Shown: positions 1 through 8,287, counted from the stretch's first letter. The stretch: 35,032 nt of DNA from Campylobacter concisus (GCF_003048905.1 NZ_PIRO01000008.1:1-35032), one strand, 5' to 3'. Translations and numbers: made by a program. The notes: generated by a model not told the origin, from the letters alone.

Positions 1-5
1 ATTTT

Positions 6-38
6 CTACTTTAAAACTACAAATTTACTACTTAAAAA
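6..38. repeat. 11-bp phased CTAC repeats upstream of rep
   Basis: CTAC occurs at 6, 17 and 28, exactly 11 bp apart, each followed by an A/T-rich 7-mer; a weaker ACTAT follows at 40. The array lies just upstream of the rep promoter in AT-rich DNA, where Rep_3 plasmids often carry iterons or operator sites. The repeats are short for iterons, so an origin role is an inference only. Confidence 0.3.
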
Positions 39-43
39 TACTA

Positions 44-72
44 TTGATATTTTTATGTATTTTTTATATAAT
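44..72 (+). promoter_or_regulatory. sigma70 promoter of rep
   Basis: TTGATA at 44-49 and TATAAT at 67-72 are separated by 17 bp, close to the housekeeping consensus. Transcription would start near 79. An AGGAG ribosome binding site follows at 90-94, ten bases before the ATG at 105. The phased CTAC repeats end just upstream, so Rep autoregulation is plausible. Confidence 0.65.
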
Positions 73-104
73 AACTACATAAAAGCTATAGGAGTATTTA
101 AAAA

Positions 105-1133
105 ATGTCAGTGCGTGAAATCGTTCAATATTCTAACGACTTTAACTTTTTGCCTATGCCAAAACTAACCGAGCGAGAGATGGATATGGTTGTTAAGATC
201 TTATCCAAACTAGCAGATAATAGAAGTGTAAAAATTGATATATATGATTTTTTTAATGATTTACGTAATACCAAAGAAAGCACTAATAAGATGCTTGAAA
301 TGTTTAAAAGTCTATCTGACAAAATACTAAACTATAATATCAAATATACAACAGCAACGAAAGCTTATGCTTTTGTGTGCTTTGAAAAACTAGTGTTTGA
401 TTATAAAACAAACACCATAGAAATAACAGCGCAACAAGACTTTTATGAGCTTATAACAAATTATCAGCTTGGTTTTACACGTTTTGAGTTATTGGAATTT
501 GTCAATATCAATTCAAAATATGCAAAAACGCTTTATAGGCTTCTAAAACAATTTAGAAATAGTGGGGTGGTGACACTATTTAGAAATAAGTGGGATGAAT
601 TTTGCGAAATCATGCAAATACCAAAAGGCTATCCACAACATAACATAGATGCTAGAATTTTGAAACCTTGCATTAAAGAGTTGTCAGCAGAACGTGATTT
701 ATTTAATAATAATCGCAATATTTTTGAAAATTTAACATACAAAAAAATTAAAGATCCTAACGGTCGTGGTCGTGGCGGCAAAGTTATAGGCATCGAATTT
801 TATTTTACACCTGAGAAAGATCGAAGCGAGCTTAGTGAGCAGATTAAAAATTTAAAAAGTCTAAAAAAACATACCGAACCAGAGCCAGAGGAAGCTCCAA
901 AAGTAAATTATTTGACTGGTGAGATTGTTACAGAACTAACACCTTATATTGGCAGGCATTTCAGCATGAAAAATAAATATGATGGTGGTTACGACTCTTG
1001 TAAGTTGCAAGAGGTTTGGAAAGGCGATGATAAAAAAATTCATGCGAAAGCGATCAACCAAGAAAATGGTAAAATATTTGATTTTGAATTTGAAACCTTA
1101 CAGCATATGATTAATGCATTAAAATTTATTTAG
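105..1133 (+). CDS. rep: Plasmid replication initiator, Rep_3 (RepB) family
   Basis: Predicted initiator that binds the plasmid origin and recruits host replication proteins. The 342-aa protein opens with a run (VQYSNDFNFLPM, then a KLTEREMDMVVKIL segment) and later a LGFTRFELLEFVNINSKYAKTLYRLLKQ segment typical of the first winged-helix domain of Rep_3 proteins. A second winged helix follows (about residues 165-245), ending in a GxxxGIEFYF-type strand. Residues about 265-342 form an extra C-terminal part rich in beta-type residues that I do not recognise. The start is supported by AGGAG ten bases upstream and by a promoter at 44-72. A hairpin terminator follows at 1192. Family confidence is good; host range and copy control cannot be read from the sequence. 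Confidence 0.88.
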   Translation: MSVREIVQYSNDFNFLPMPKLTEREMDMVVKILSKLADNRSVKIDIYDFFNDLRNTKESTNKMLEMFKSLSDKILNYNIKYTTATKAYAFVCFEKLVFDYKTNTIEITAQQDFYELITNYQLGFTRFELLEFVNINSKYAKTLYRLLKQFRNSGVVTLFRNKWDEFCEIMQIPKGYPQHNIDARILKPCIKELSAERDLFNNNRNIFENLTYKKIKDPNGRGRGGKVIGIEFYFTPEKDRSELSEQIKNLKSLKKHTEPEPEEAPKVNYLTGEIVTELTPYIGRHFSMKNKYDGGYDSCKLQEVWKGDDKKIHAKAINQENGKIFDFEFETLQHMINALKFI

Positions 1134-1148
1134 CAGTTTTGATGAATA

Positions 1149-1203
1149 AAAAGTGTCCCACGAAAAAAACAAATTTTAACGTCTTAGTGGCAAAAGTGTC
1201 CCA
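1149..1203. repeat. Direct repeat AAAAGTGTCCCA (two copies)
   Basis: AAAAGTGTCCCA occurs at 1149-1160 and 1192-1203, 43 bp apart, between rep and the next gene. The second copy also forms the left arm of the hairpin at 1192-1219. It may be a binding site for Rep or simply a duplicated terminator arm. Confidence 0.45.
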
Positions 1204-1219
1204 ATTTTTTGGGACTTTT
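1192..1219 (+). terminator. Hairpin terminator after rep
   Basis: GTCCCA (1198-1203) pairs with TGGGAC (1210-1215) across a six-base ATTTTT loop, and flanking AAAA/TTTT extends the stem with a two-base bulge. It ends in TTTTA. It lies about 60 bp after the rep stop and fits an intrinsic terminator. Confidence 0.55.
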
Positions 1220-1253
1220 ATTAGTTAAAAGGTTACTGAATAAGGAAAAATCT

Positions 1254-1451
1254 ATGTATAAAGGTTATCAAGAATTAGAATTAAGAATTTCTGAGTTTTT
1301 TACATGGTTGTTTGGCGAGGAAGTAATGATAAAAAATAGTATAGAAAACGCTTTGTTTGCTGGATTTTTAATGTTATTTGTTTGCAGTAGTCTTGGTTTT
1401 TTATTGTCTTATCTATTTGAAGAAGATAAGTTAAAACAACAAAACAACTAG
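1254..1451 (+). CDS. Small single-pass membrane protein, unknown function
   Basis: 65-aa protein with one hydrophobic segment at about residues 32-55 and a short charged C-terminal tail. The ATG at 1254 is preferred because AAGGAAA stands 5-6 bases upstream; the longer reading from a TTG at 1209 would begin inside the rep terminator hairpin. It is followed after nine bases by the next gene, so the two are probably co-transcribed. No family is recognised. Confidence 0.55.
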   Translation: MYKGYQELELRISEFFTWLFGEEVMIKNSIENALFAGFLMLFVCSSLGFLLSYLFEEDKLKQQNN

Positions 1452-1460
1452 AGGAAAATA

Positions 1461-1865
1461 ATGTTTAAAGTGCCACAAGCAGAACAAATTAACTTCGACG
1501 TGAACCAAATCGAGGTGCTAAACGATTACTGGAGTGAGGCAAATTCTACCTATGACAATAATTTGTCAGTAAGCAAGAATAATAAAGTCTTTTTAGATGG
1601 TCTTTGTGTTAAAATTCAGCCATTGTCTAGCATTGATGAAAATGGATACTCTACAATAAAAGTATCAGTAGCAGGCGATAGCTCAGCAGTGTTTGAGATC
1701 ATCAATAACGATCTAGATCCTCTTGTTAATGAACTAAAAAGGTCTATAATTGATTTTGAAAAGGAAGACGAAGATCCTTACTTCTTTGGCGGCGATGATT
1801 TGCTAGAGTTTTTATTAAAACAAAAAACCATTGAGAATTTAAAAGAAATTTTGGGAGACAGATAG
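1461..1865 (+). CDS. Hypothetical acidic protein
   Basis: 134-aa soluble, acidic protein with no signal peptide or membrane segment. AGAGGAAA lies just before the ATG. The C-terminal third is strongly acidic (FEKEDEDPYFFGGDD) and then becomes helical. Its position between two small membrane-protein genes in the accessory block next to rep suggests a plasmid maintenance or transfer-associated role, but nothing in the sequence identifies one. Confidence 0.7.
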   Translation: MFKVPQAEQINFDVNQIEVLNDYWSEANSTYDNNLSVSKNNKVFLDGLCVKIQPLSSIDENGYSTIKVSVAGDSSAVFEIINNDLDPLVNELKRSIIDFEKEDEDPYFFGGDDLLEFLLKQKTIENLKEILGDR

Positions 1866-1910
1866 ATGAACAAATTGATTTTACCCCTCACGGCAGCATA
1901 AAGGTATTAA

Positions 1911-2168
1911 ATGGAAAAATATAAATATATAAAATTATGCTGGGCTATTGGTATTTATATCCTATTTTTTATTCTAATAATCTATGGAACGTATACGATT
2001 TCACCTTTAATACACACTAACCAGGAGTTAGAGAAAATAAAGCAAGAAACTGGGAAATACCCTATGGAAATTATTAATCCAGTTACTTTGCAAGAACTAA
2101 ATGAAATTGCAAAGGATCTTAATGGCACAATTATTTTCAGTGGCAATGGTAAAATAATAGTAAAATGA
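1911..2168 (+). CDS. Small membrane-anchored protein
   Basis: 85-aa protein with a short cytoplasmic N-terminus, a single membrane segment at about residues 9-30, and an approximately 55-residue outside domain ending in a glycine-rich strand (GTIIFSGNGKIIVK). A short AAAGG motif precedes the ATG. A single outer domain anchored next to an EexN-like gene could suit an exclusion or cell-contact role, but this is inference from position only. An 11-codon ORF at 1866-1901 lies in the gap before it and is not called. Confidence 0.6.
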   Translation: MEKYKYIKLCWAIGIYILFFILIIYGTYTISPLIHTNQELEKIKQETGKYPMEIINPVTLQELNEIAKDLNGTIIFSGNGKIIVK

Positions 2169-2220
2169 TAAAAAATAAATTATATTAATAGAATTTATAG
2201 TAAAATAATAGAAATTAATG

Positions 2221-2226
2221 TATAAT
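2221..2226 (+). promoter_or_regulatory. -10 element upstream of eexN-like gene
   Basis: TATAAT at 2221-2226 stands 22 bp before the ATG at 2249, in an A/T-rich leader without a recognisable -35, as is common for Campylobacter sigma70 promoters. AAAGGAG follows at 2237-2243 as the ribosome binding site. Confidence 0.45.
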
Positions 2227-2248
2227 CACATAAAACAAAGGAGAAAAT

Positions 2249-2527
2249 ATGAAAAGATCAATTTTAGTTGTAGCACTTTCTGCTTTATTGATTGGAGTTT
2301 TATCTGGATGCGGCGGCGAGGAAACAAAGAAAGTTGAAGAGCCAAAAACCGCTAAATACTATAAAGATCATATTGACGAAACAATTAAGACATATGCTGA
2401 TTGTGTAAGAAATAACCATTATAGAGATGAGGGTTACAATAGCATTAAAGTTAAAAATTGCAAGAATGCAAGCATTGCCTTAGATCAAAAAGGAATGTTA
2501 GATGAAGTTTATCAAAAAGTAAAGTAA
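2249..2527 (+). CDS. eexN: EexN-like entry-exclusion lipoprotein
   Basis: 92-aa lipoprotein. The signal peptide ends in a lipobox LSGC with the modified cysteine at residue 21. The mature part has the pattern typical of EexN-family proteins: a KTAKYYKDHIDET segment, then a Cys-containing segment and a C-terminal NCKNASIALDQKG. EexN proteins of conjugative plasmids sit in the envelope and reduce entry of the same plasmid into a cell that already has it. It lies upstream of the virB operon on the same strand, which fits. The family call rests on pattern recognition of a short protein. Confidence 0.65.
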   Translation: MKRSILVVALSALLIGVLSGCGGEETKKVEEPKTAKYYKDHIDETIKTYADCVRNNHYRDEGYNSIKVKNCKNASIALDQKGMLDEVYQKVK

Positions 2528-2534
2528 AGTCACT

Positions 2535-2693
2535 ATGACACTCAAAGAGCTTTCACAAATAACTGGCATTCCATACGATACCTTATTGCGTTGGAATACA
2601 GCTAAAAAAGATAACTATCGACGAGCCTTGGTAAGGCTGCTAAAAGATGTTGATAGGTCTATATTAATAAAATATTTTAAAGACAAACAATAA
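2535..2693 (+). CDS. 52-aa helix-turn-helix-like small protein
   Basis: Short ORF starting at ATG 2535, seven bases after the eexN-like stop, with no stop for 52 codons. It begins MTLKELSQITGIPYDTLLRW, the pattern of a small HTH domain in which a second helix is presented after a GIP turn and a Trp closes the core, followed by a basic amphipathic tail. Likely a DNA-binding regulator translated with eexN. A long AT-rich hairpin starts immediately after its stop. The ribosome binding site (AAAGT within the eexN 3' end) is weak, so translational coupling is probable. Confidence 0.55.
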   Translation: MTLKELSQITGIPYDTLLRWNTAKKDNYRRALVRLLKDVDRSILIKYFKDKQ

Positions 2694-2741
2694 AAATAAA
2701 TGTATATTAGATGTTAAATAATGTCTAATATACATTTATTT
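2694..2741. repeat. Perfect 18-bp inverted repeat (hairpin)
   Basis: The arms 2694-2711 and 2724-2741 are perfect complements (left arm AAATAAATGTATATTAGA) around a 12-base loop. It begins on the first base after the stop of the 52-aa gene. It lacks a GC-rich stem and a U-run of the usual kind, so it could be an atypical terminator, an operator or an RNA structure. The rest of 2742-2990 holds no gene, only AT-rich DNA with TAGTAAAA-like repeats and the virB promoter. Confidence 0.75.
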
Positions 2742-2930
2742 ATAAAATACTAAGTTTAAAAATTAGTAAAATTTATCATAAAAAAATAGTAAAAATAGCG
2801 TGAAAAAATAAAAAAGTAATATTTAGTGCTAAAATTATGCATTTTTACTTTTAATTAGCTTAAAAAACCTTTCAATAGGCACTTTTAACAATATTATCAT
2901 TATCTAATATTCGTTTAATAAATAACTTAA

Positions 2931-2962
2931 TATAATTCGCTCCGTAATCCAAATATGGATTA
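2931..2962 (+). promoter_or_regulatory. Promoter and short palindrome before virB2
   Basis: TATAAT at 2931-2936 is the best -10 candidate ahead of the virB operon. It is followed at 2945-2962 by a palindrome, TAATCC and GGATTA around six bases, lying near the expected transcription start. That arrangement suits a repressor operator, for example for the small HTH proteins at 2535 or 8045, but no binding is shown. AAAGGA at 2979-2984 is the ribosome binding site of virB2. Confidence 0.4.
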
Positions 2963-2990
2963 ATATTTTATTTTTGCGAAAGGACTTTCT

Positions 2991-3302
2991 ATGTTGAGTT
3001 ATTCTCCTGTAGAGAAATCTAAATCCAGCTCTCTCAATCTGCTTTGCTTTGCCTGCATAGCTTTTTTTGTTTTCGTCCCAGATCTAGCGTATTGTGCTGG
3101 CTTGGGTAGTGCAGAAAAGCTACTTACAAAGGTTTCCGAGTGGCTAAAATACCTTGCTGTTGCCACAGTAACTGTTGCAATCTTGGTTGTAGGCTATAAG
3201 GTAATTTTTGGTGGACAAACTATTCCAGAGTGTTCTAGAATTATCATTGGCGCAATATTAATTGCTTCTGCTTCAACAATAGCTTCTATTCTACTTGGAT
3301 AG
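2991..3302 (+). CDS. virB2: VirB2/TrbC-type conjugative pilin
   Basis: 103-aa prepilin. A long signal-like N-terminus (about residues 1-36) ends near the AYCA-GLG junction. Two hydrophobic helices follow (about 53-74 and 82-102) around a short polar loop, as in VirB2/TrbC pilins. It is the first gene of the transfer operon, behind an AAAGGA ribosome binding site, and is followed two bases later by virB3/4. Its role would be the extracellular pilus and channel subunit. Confidence 0.85.
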   Translation: MLSYSPVEKSKSSSLNLLCFACIAFFVFVPDLAYCAGLGSAEKLLTKVSEWLKYLAVATVTVAILVVGYKVIFGGQTIPECSRIIIGAILIASASTIASILLG

Positions 3303-3316
3303 AATTGGGTAATAAG

Positions 3317-6097
3317 ATGGAAGAAGTAATATATAAAGGTCTAACACGTCCAGCAATGGTTTTTGGTGTTCCTATAATACCTCTCTTTGCAGCAAGTAGT
3401 ATAATATGTCTATTGTCGCTTTATACTACTTTTTTGTTTTTAGGGCTATTATTTCCAACAATATTCATAATGAGAGAAATTACTAAAAAAGATGACTTGA
3501 TTTTTAGGACGCTCTTTTTAGGGATGAAATTTTGGAAAACCCCAGCCACTAAAAAATTTTTTAGAGATAGAAAAACATATATTACCTCTTCTTACGACAA
3601 AGTGCCACTAAATTTTAATGCTCCAAAGCTTAGTATTATTCCATTAAACTCAGTCCCAAATTTTAAGGATATGATCCCTTACGATAGCCTTGTAGATAAT
3701 TTTGTGATAACTAAAAATTTCGACATATTAGCTACATGGGCAGTTGATGGCATAGCATTTGAAGTTGAAGATGATGAAATGCTAGAATTTAACAAACAAA
3801 AGATCAATATGCTGCTTAGACAATTTGACAGCAAACAAGTATCTTTTTATGTTCATAGTGCAAGATATAGCATTGAGGATAGCTTCAACGACTTAAAATT
3901 TAGCAATGAGTTTTTACAAGAGCAAGATAGAGCATACTATAACGGCTTCAATAAAAAGGAGTTAAAGCAAAACACCTATTATTTTACGGCAGTTTTTTCG
4001 CCTATCAATAAAGCTGCACTTCGCTCATCATTTAAAAAAGATAGCTTAGATAAACGCATAAAAGAGATGAATGATTATATAAGGACGTTTAAAAACTACT
4101 GCGTAACCATTGATACAAATTTATCTGACTTTAACGCAAAAAGGCTTGGTAAATATGAAGTTGATGGTAATGTATATTCATCACAATTAGAGTTTTATAA
4201 TTTCTTGATATCTGGTAAATTTCAAAAAGTAAGAGCTACCAACTCCCCACTATATGAGTATTTAAATGGCGATATCTCTTTTATATCTTTTGGCAGCTCA
4301 ACAATGCATTTAAAATTTAACGACGGATCAAATCGTTTTGCAAAAGCAGTTGAGATAAAAGACTATCCAAATCACTCTTGGACTGGTATATTAGACCAGC
4401 TTATGTATGAAGATATCGACTATACAATTACTCAAAGTTTTGTTCCTTTACCAAAATCAAAAGCAAAATACGAAATAGATATGCAAAGAAAAAGGCTAAA
4501 TTCGGCAGAAGATGATGCTATTAGTCAGATTGAAGATATTGATGACGCACTTGACAACTTAATAGGTGGAAATCTAATATTTGGCAGCTATCATTTCTCT
4601 TTAGTGATCTATGGCGATAGCGTTGAGGATGTTGAGAAAAAAAGTAATAGGGCTATGGCCGTATTGGCAAATGCTGGATTTTTGACAAGCTTAGCTGGTA
4701 TTGCGCTACCTGCAACGTATTTTTCTCAATTTATTACAAACCTTAGCATTAGACCTAGAATTTATACGATAACTTCACTAAATTTTTCATCTTTTGTTTC
4801 TTTTCATAATTTTGTAAAGGGCAAAAGAGATAAAAATCAATGGGGAGAGGCAGTAACTATTTTTAAAACCCCAAATAAGCAGCCATATTATTTCAATTTT
4901 CACGAAACAAATAAAGATGATGATTTTTCTAATGAGATTACAAGACTTGCAAATACTCTAGTCTTAGGATATTCTGGATCTGGTAAAACAGTATTGATGA
5001 GTTTCTTACTTAATCAGCTTTGCAAATTTGCTGACAAGAATAGTTTTCCAAGCAATACTCCAGAGAATAAAAAAAGAGCAAGTTTCTTTTATTTAGACAA
5101 AGATAAGGCTGCCATTGCAAATATCTTTGCGATAGGTGGTAAATACATTACACTTGATCTTGGAAAGCCAACTGGATTTAATCCATTTCAAGTAGAGGCG
5201 ACCGAGCAAAACATTACAAGACTTCAAACACTTATTAAAATGCTAGTTACTAGAAATGGCGAGCAGCTTTTAGTTAGTGAAGAGAGGGCATTAAATACTG
5301 CCATTGAAGCTGTTATGACAAACTTTGAAAGAAAAGATAGAAAATATGGCATTTCAATGGTATTGCAGCACTTAACACAAAAAAATGAAGAGATCAATGC
5401 ATTAAAATCTAGACTTAGCCTTTGGTCTTATGGTCAAAAATTTGGCTATGTGTTTGATAACGAAAATGACACTCTAACACTTGATGATGAAAATATCAAC
5501 GTTTATGGTATTGATGGAACAGACCTATTAAACGATGCTGATATAAGCTCAGTTACAGCATTTTATATTCTTTGGCGTGTTATGGATCTAACCGACGGAA
5601 GACGTTTTGCTCTCTTTATTGATGAAGCTTGGAACTGGCTTTTAAATCCAGTAGTAGCAAACGAGGTATTTAATAAGCTAAAAACTATCAGAAAACAAAA
5701 CGGCTTTATAGTTATGGGAACACAATCGGTAGAGGATTTTGCAAAATTACCGATCGCAACTGCAATTATAGAGCAATCTCCTACAACGTTACTCTTATCA
5801 AATCCAAAAGCGAATGAGAAAGATTATGTGGAAATTTTAAAGGTCACTAAAGAGGAATATGAGTTTGTTAAAACAACTCCTACTTCTAATAGGCAGTTTT
5901 TAGTTAGAAAAGGTAACGTAGATGGAGATAGAACAATAGCTGGCTTAGACCTTTCATCTCTTGGCAAAGCACACTTAGGAATTCTATCGACAGCTTCAGC
6001 AAACGTAGAAAAAATAGAAAATATCATTTACTCAGATCTGAGCTATGATGAAAAACTTGCAGATTTAAAAAAGATATACACAAAGGAGCAAAAATGA
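3317..6097 (+). CDS. virB4: VirB3-VirB4 fusion, T4SS ATPase
   Basis: Fused inner-membrane component and energising ATPase of the secretion channel. The N-terminal part matches VirB3: a YKGLTRPAMVFGVP segment followed by two membrane stretches. The remainder is VirB4 with Walker A GYSGSGKT (about residues 551-558 from this start) and Walker B ALFIDEAWNW (Asp-Glu near 769-770). Such fusions are usual in Campylobacter and Helicobacter. I prefer ATG 3317; the frame is also open from a TTG at 3305, giving 930 aa. The 3' end overlaps virB5 by four bases (ATGA). Confidence 0.93.
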   Translation: MEEVIYKGLTRPAMVFGVPIIPLFAASSIICLLSLYTTFLFLGLLFPTIFIMREITKKDDLIFRTLFLGMKFWKTPATKKFFRDRKTYITSSYDKVPLNFNAPKLSIIPLNSVPNFKDMIPYDSLVDNFVITKNFDILATWAVDGIAFEVEDDEMLEFNKQKINMLLRQFDSKQVSFYVHSARYSIEDSFNDLKFSNEFLQEQDRAYYNGFNKKELKQNTYYFTAVFSPINKAALRSSFKKDSLDKRIKEMNDYIRTFKNYCVTIDTNLSDFNAKRLGKYEVDGNVYSSQLEFYNFLISGKFQKVRATNSPLYEYLNGDISFISFGSSTMHLKFNDGSNRFAKAVEIKDYPNHSWTGILDQLMYEDIDYTITQSFVPLPKSKAKYEIDMQRKRLNSAEDDAISQIEDIDDALDNLIGGNLIFGSYHFSLVIYGDSVEDVEKKSNRAMAVLANAGFLTSLAGIALPATYFSQFITNLSIRPRIYTITSLNFSSFVSFHNFVKGKRDKNQWGEAVTIFKTPNKQPYYFNFHETNKDDDFSNEITRLANTLVLGYSGSGKTVLMSFLLNQLCKFADKNSFPSNTPENKKRASFFYLDKDKAAIANIFAIGGKYITLDLGKPTGFNPFQVEATEQNITRLQTLIKMLVTRNGEQLLVSEERALNTAIEAVMTNFERKDRKYGISMVLQHLTQKNEEINALKSRLSLWSYGQKFGYVFDNENDTLTLDDENINVYGIDGTDLLNDADISSVTAFYILWRVMDLTDGRRFALFIDEAWNWLLNPVVANEVFNKLKTIRKQNGFIVMGTQSVEDFAKLPIATAIIEQSPTTLLLSNPKANEKDYVEILKVTKEEYEFVKTTPTSNRQFLVRKGNVDGDRTIAGLDLSSLGKAHLGILSTASANVEKIENIIYSDLSYDEKLADLKKIYTKEQK

Positions 6098-6855
6098 AAA
6101 TCAAACAAATGTCTTTAGCTTGCGTTGCAGCACTAATGCTAAGCATTTCAACTCTCTCTGCCTCTGGAATACCAGTTGTTGATGGTGCTCAAATAAGTCA
6201 AAGCCAAATCAACCACATTGAAGATGTTTTAAAACAAGCCAAAACCTGGGCTGAAGAGGCTAAACGCTGGGCTGATACCGCTGCACATTACAAAGAACAG
6301 CTAAACGCCTATGCAAAACAACTTGCTAGCCAGACTGGCATAAGAGATGTTGCGTCTTATCTTGAAGATGTTAAAGAGCTTTATGGCAGCGTAAATAAGC
6401 TTGGAATGTCAATTACAGATGCGATAGAGATGACAAAGGATATAAAAGGTTTTAGTAAGGCTGATTTTATTAAAAATTTTATGGATATCATTGACAATCA
6501 CTATGAATATAACCCTTGCAAAGCGATAGCAGAAACCGAAAAAGCTAAGAGAAATGCTTGCATGATAACTTATGCTGAACCTATGCAAGATATGGAAGTT
6601 TATAGTGAAATGTCAAAAAATATGGACAAACACCTGAAAAATTTAAACAAGCTTAGCAAAAAACTTGAAAAGTCTAAAGACATTAAAGAAAGCTCTGATC
6701 TAAACAATCAAATTCAATCACAAGTGGCTCTTATGAATGCTCAGAAAATTCAATTTGATACCTATAAAGACACTAGGAGATTAAGACAAGAGCAATCGGA
6801 TTTACAAAGAAAATCTGCGATCTTGAAGAGCCAAAGTAATTGGGATTATAGATAG
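6094..6855 (+). CDS. virB5: VirB5-like T4SS minor pilus protein
   Basis: 253-aa periplasmic protein. The cleavable signal peptide ends near LSAS-GIPVVDG. The mature protein is nearly all alpha-helical and charged, with a tryptophan-containing AKTWAEEAKRWADTAAHYKEQL segment and long coiled-coil stretches, as in VirB5/TrbJ proteins that sit at the pilus tip and help contact recipients. A strong AAAGGAG lies within the end of virB4, and the ATGA overlap indicates translational coupling. Gene order between virB4 and virB6 is canonical. Confidence 0.82.
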   Translation: MKIKQMSLACVAALMLSISTLSASGIPVVDGAQISQSQINHIEDVLKQAKTWAEEAKRWADTAAHYKEQLNAYAKQLASQTGIRDVASYLEDVKELYGSVNKLGMSITDAIEMTKDIKGFSKADFIKNFMDIIDNHYEYNPCKAIAETEKAKRNACMITYAEPMQDMEVYSEMSKNMDKHLKNLNKLSKKLEKSKDIKESSDLNNQIQSQVALMNAQKIQFDTYKDTRRLRQEQSDLQRKSAILKSQSNWDYR

Positions 6856-6870
6856 AAAGGTGCTAGTAAT

Positions 6871-7869
6871 ATGCCAACTGATGGTTTTTTCATAAGAGCA
6901 TATCATACTTTTTATGATACTTTCGTAACAAGGCAGGATGCTTTTAATGGTCCTATTCTTAGTTTAGTAAAGATATTTACAAACTTTGTCGGAATTTACT
7001 TAACTTGCTGGATCATATATAGGGGATATCAAATTCTTTGGGGAAGAAATCAAGATAATATCAAAGATTTTGCTTGGGATGCCTTTGTGAGATTTGTTTT
7101 TATATTAGTTTGTTTCTTTCCAACAGAGTGGCTAAATTTAATTAGTGCAGCTTTAAAAGAGTTTCATGAGTTAAAAATTGGAAATCAATGGGATTTTATT
7201 CAATATCTTCAGGATTATTTTAATAAATCGGTTGATTTTACAAAACAAATGGCACAAGATGGGTCTTGGTATGAAGTTCTTTACATTGGGTTAATGATAA
7301 TAATTGTAATGCTTGGCACTCTTGCAGGATGTTTTTATCCATTTAGAAGTTATATCTTAAACTATATAGGCTTTGTTTTTTTACTAGCATTAACTCCTTT
7401 GGCACTGATGAGTTTAATATTTGGGAATTTCTTGAAAGATACATTTAAAAATTGGTGGGGGTTAATGTTATCGTCTTGCTTAACACTGGTTCTTTTAAAT
7501 GCTTTTGGGTTAGGTATTTTTACTTTTGTTCATAATATTTATTTTAAAGAAGTAGATGAATTATTTGCAAAAAATGAAAATTACTTTATGATAGCTTTTC
7601 TTGCTCTTTTTACTGGAGGTATGATAGCAGCATTTGTAAAGATAATTGTGAATTTGGTTGAAAAAATAGTTGGAACTTCAATAGAAAGCACAGTAAATAA
7701 CGCTGCATTAAGTGTTGGATCTACAATAGCTGGTGGAGCTGGCATTGGAGCACTTGCAACAAGATTTGGAGCAAAATACGGCTTTAGAGGCTCAAAATGG
7801 GGTGCAAGCAAAGCATACCAGGGTAGCAAAAAACTTATAGAAAGATTTAAAAGAGGTAAAGAACAATGA
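6871..7869 (+). CDS. virB6: VirB6/TrbL-like polytopic membrane protein
   Basis: 332-aa inner-membrane protein with about six or seven hydrophobic helices between residues 30 and 265, the longest run beginning at VLYIGLMIIIVMLG. The glycine- and alanine-rich region (SVGSTIAGGAGIGALATRFG) and basic tail after residue 275 are common in VirB6. It forms part of the inner-membrane core and carries substrate across the membrane. The stop codon overlaps the next start in an ATGA. Confidence 0.85.
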   Translation: MPTDGFFIRAYHTFYDTFVTRQDAFNGPILSLVKIFTNFVGIYLTCWIIYRGYQILWGRNQDNIKDFAWDAFVRFVFILVCFFPTEWLNLISAALKEFHELKIGNQWDFIQYLQDYFNKSVDFTKQMAQDGSWYEVLYIGLMIIIVMLGTLAGCFYPFRSYILNYIGFVFLLALTPLALMSLIFGNFLKDTFKNWWGLMLSSCLTLVLLNAFGLGIFTFVHNIYFKEVDELFAKNENYFMIAFLALFTGGMIAAFVKIIVNLVEKIVGTSIESTVNNAALSVGSTIAGGAGIGALATRFGAKYGFRGSKWGASKAYQGSKKLIERFKRGKEQ

Positions 7870-8045
7870 AAAATTTGATTTTTCTTTTTGCTTTATTGGC
7901 ACTTCTAAGTGGTTGCGCTGCAAGTAAAACAAATAACCTAAGCACTGCTAAGACAGCAGCAACTTGGGAAGAGCTTTTTGATAGCAATGAATGGCAGCCA
8001 GCAAACAATCAAGCAAACAGCACAAATTTTAAAAAGGCGATCTAA
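7866..8045 (+). CDS. virB7: VirB7-like lipoprotein
   Basis: 59-aa lipoprotein with a short signal peptide and lipobox LSGC (modified Cys at residue 17), followed by a polar tail rich in Asn, Gln and Thr. VirB7 lipoproteins anchor the VirB9-VirB10 outer-membrane ring. The gene overlaps virB6 by four bases (ATGA) and the next gene by one base (TAATG), so its place in the operon is secure even though the protein is too short for a firm homology call. Confidence 0.78.
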   Translation: MKNLIFLFALLALLSGCAASKTNNLSTAKTAATWEELFDSNEWQPANNQANSTNFKKAI

Positions 8046-8287
8046 TGGCTAAGAAAAAAGAAGATAGAAGAGAAAAAATATTTGAGGAATATATTACTCC
8101 AGAGGAGCTTGAGAGCGAATTTGGAATAAGTATTGAGCTTCAAAAGAAATATAGGTTAGAAGACGCTAGCAGGGATAAATACTTTGATAAAAGTATTCCA
8201 AGACTGCCATATATAGCAATATCTAGAAATATATTTTACGAAAAGGACAAAATTCGAGCATGGCTTGAATTTTTTAGAAAGGAATAG
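8045..8287 (+). CDS. Small HTH (excisionase/AlpA-like) protein inside the virB operon
   Basis: 80-aa basic protein. The order is a helix with TPEELESEFGIS, a linker, then RLPYIAISRNIFYEKDKIRAW. That is the pattern of the HTH_17/excisionase winged-helix fold: the LPyi-i-r--Y-k-di--W signature of AlpA-like DNA-binding proteins. It starts on the last base of virB7 and ends three bases before virB8, so it is co-translated with the core channel genes. It may regulate the operon or act at the relaxosome. Function is inferred from fold pattern only. Confidence 0.65.
   Translation: MAKKKEDRREKIFEEYITPEELESEFGISIELQKKYRLEDASRDKYFDKSIPRLPYIAISRNIFYEKDKIRAWLEFFRKE

Noticed and set aside
1209-1253. Upstream TTG start for the small membrane protein
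   Set aside because: The TTG is inside the rep terminator hairpin; ATG 1254 has AAGGAAA upstream.
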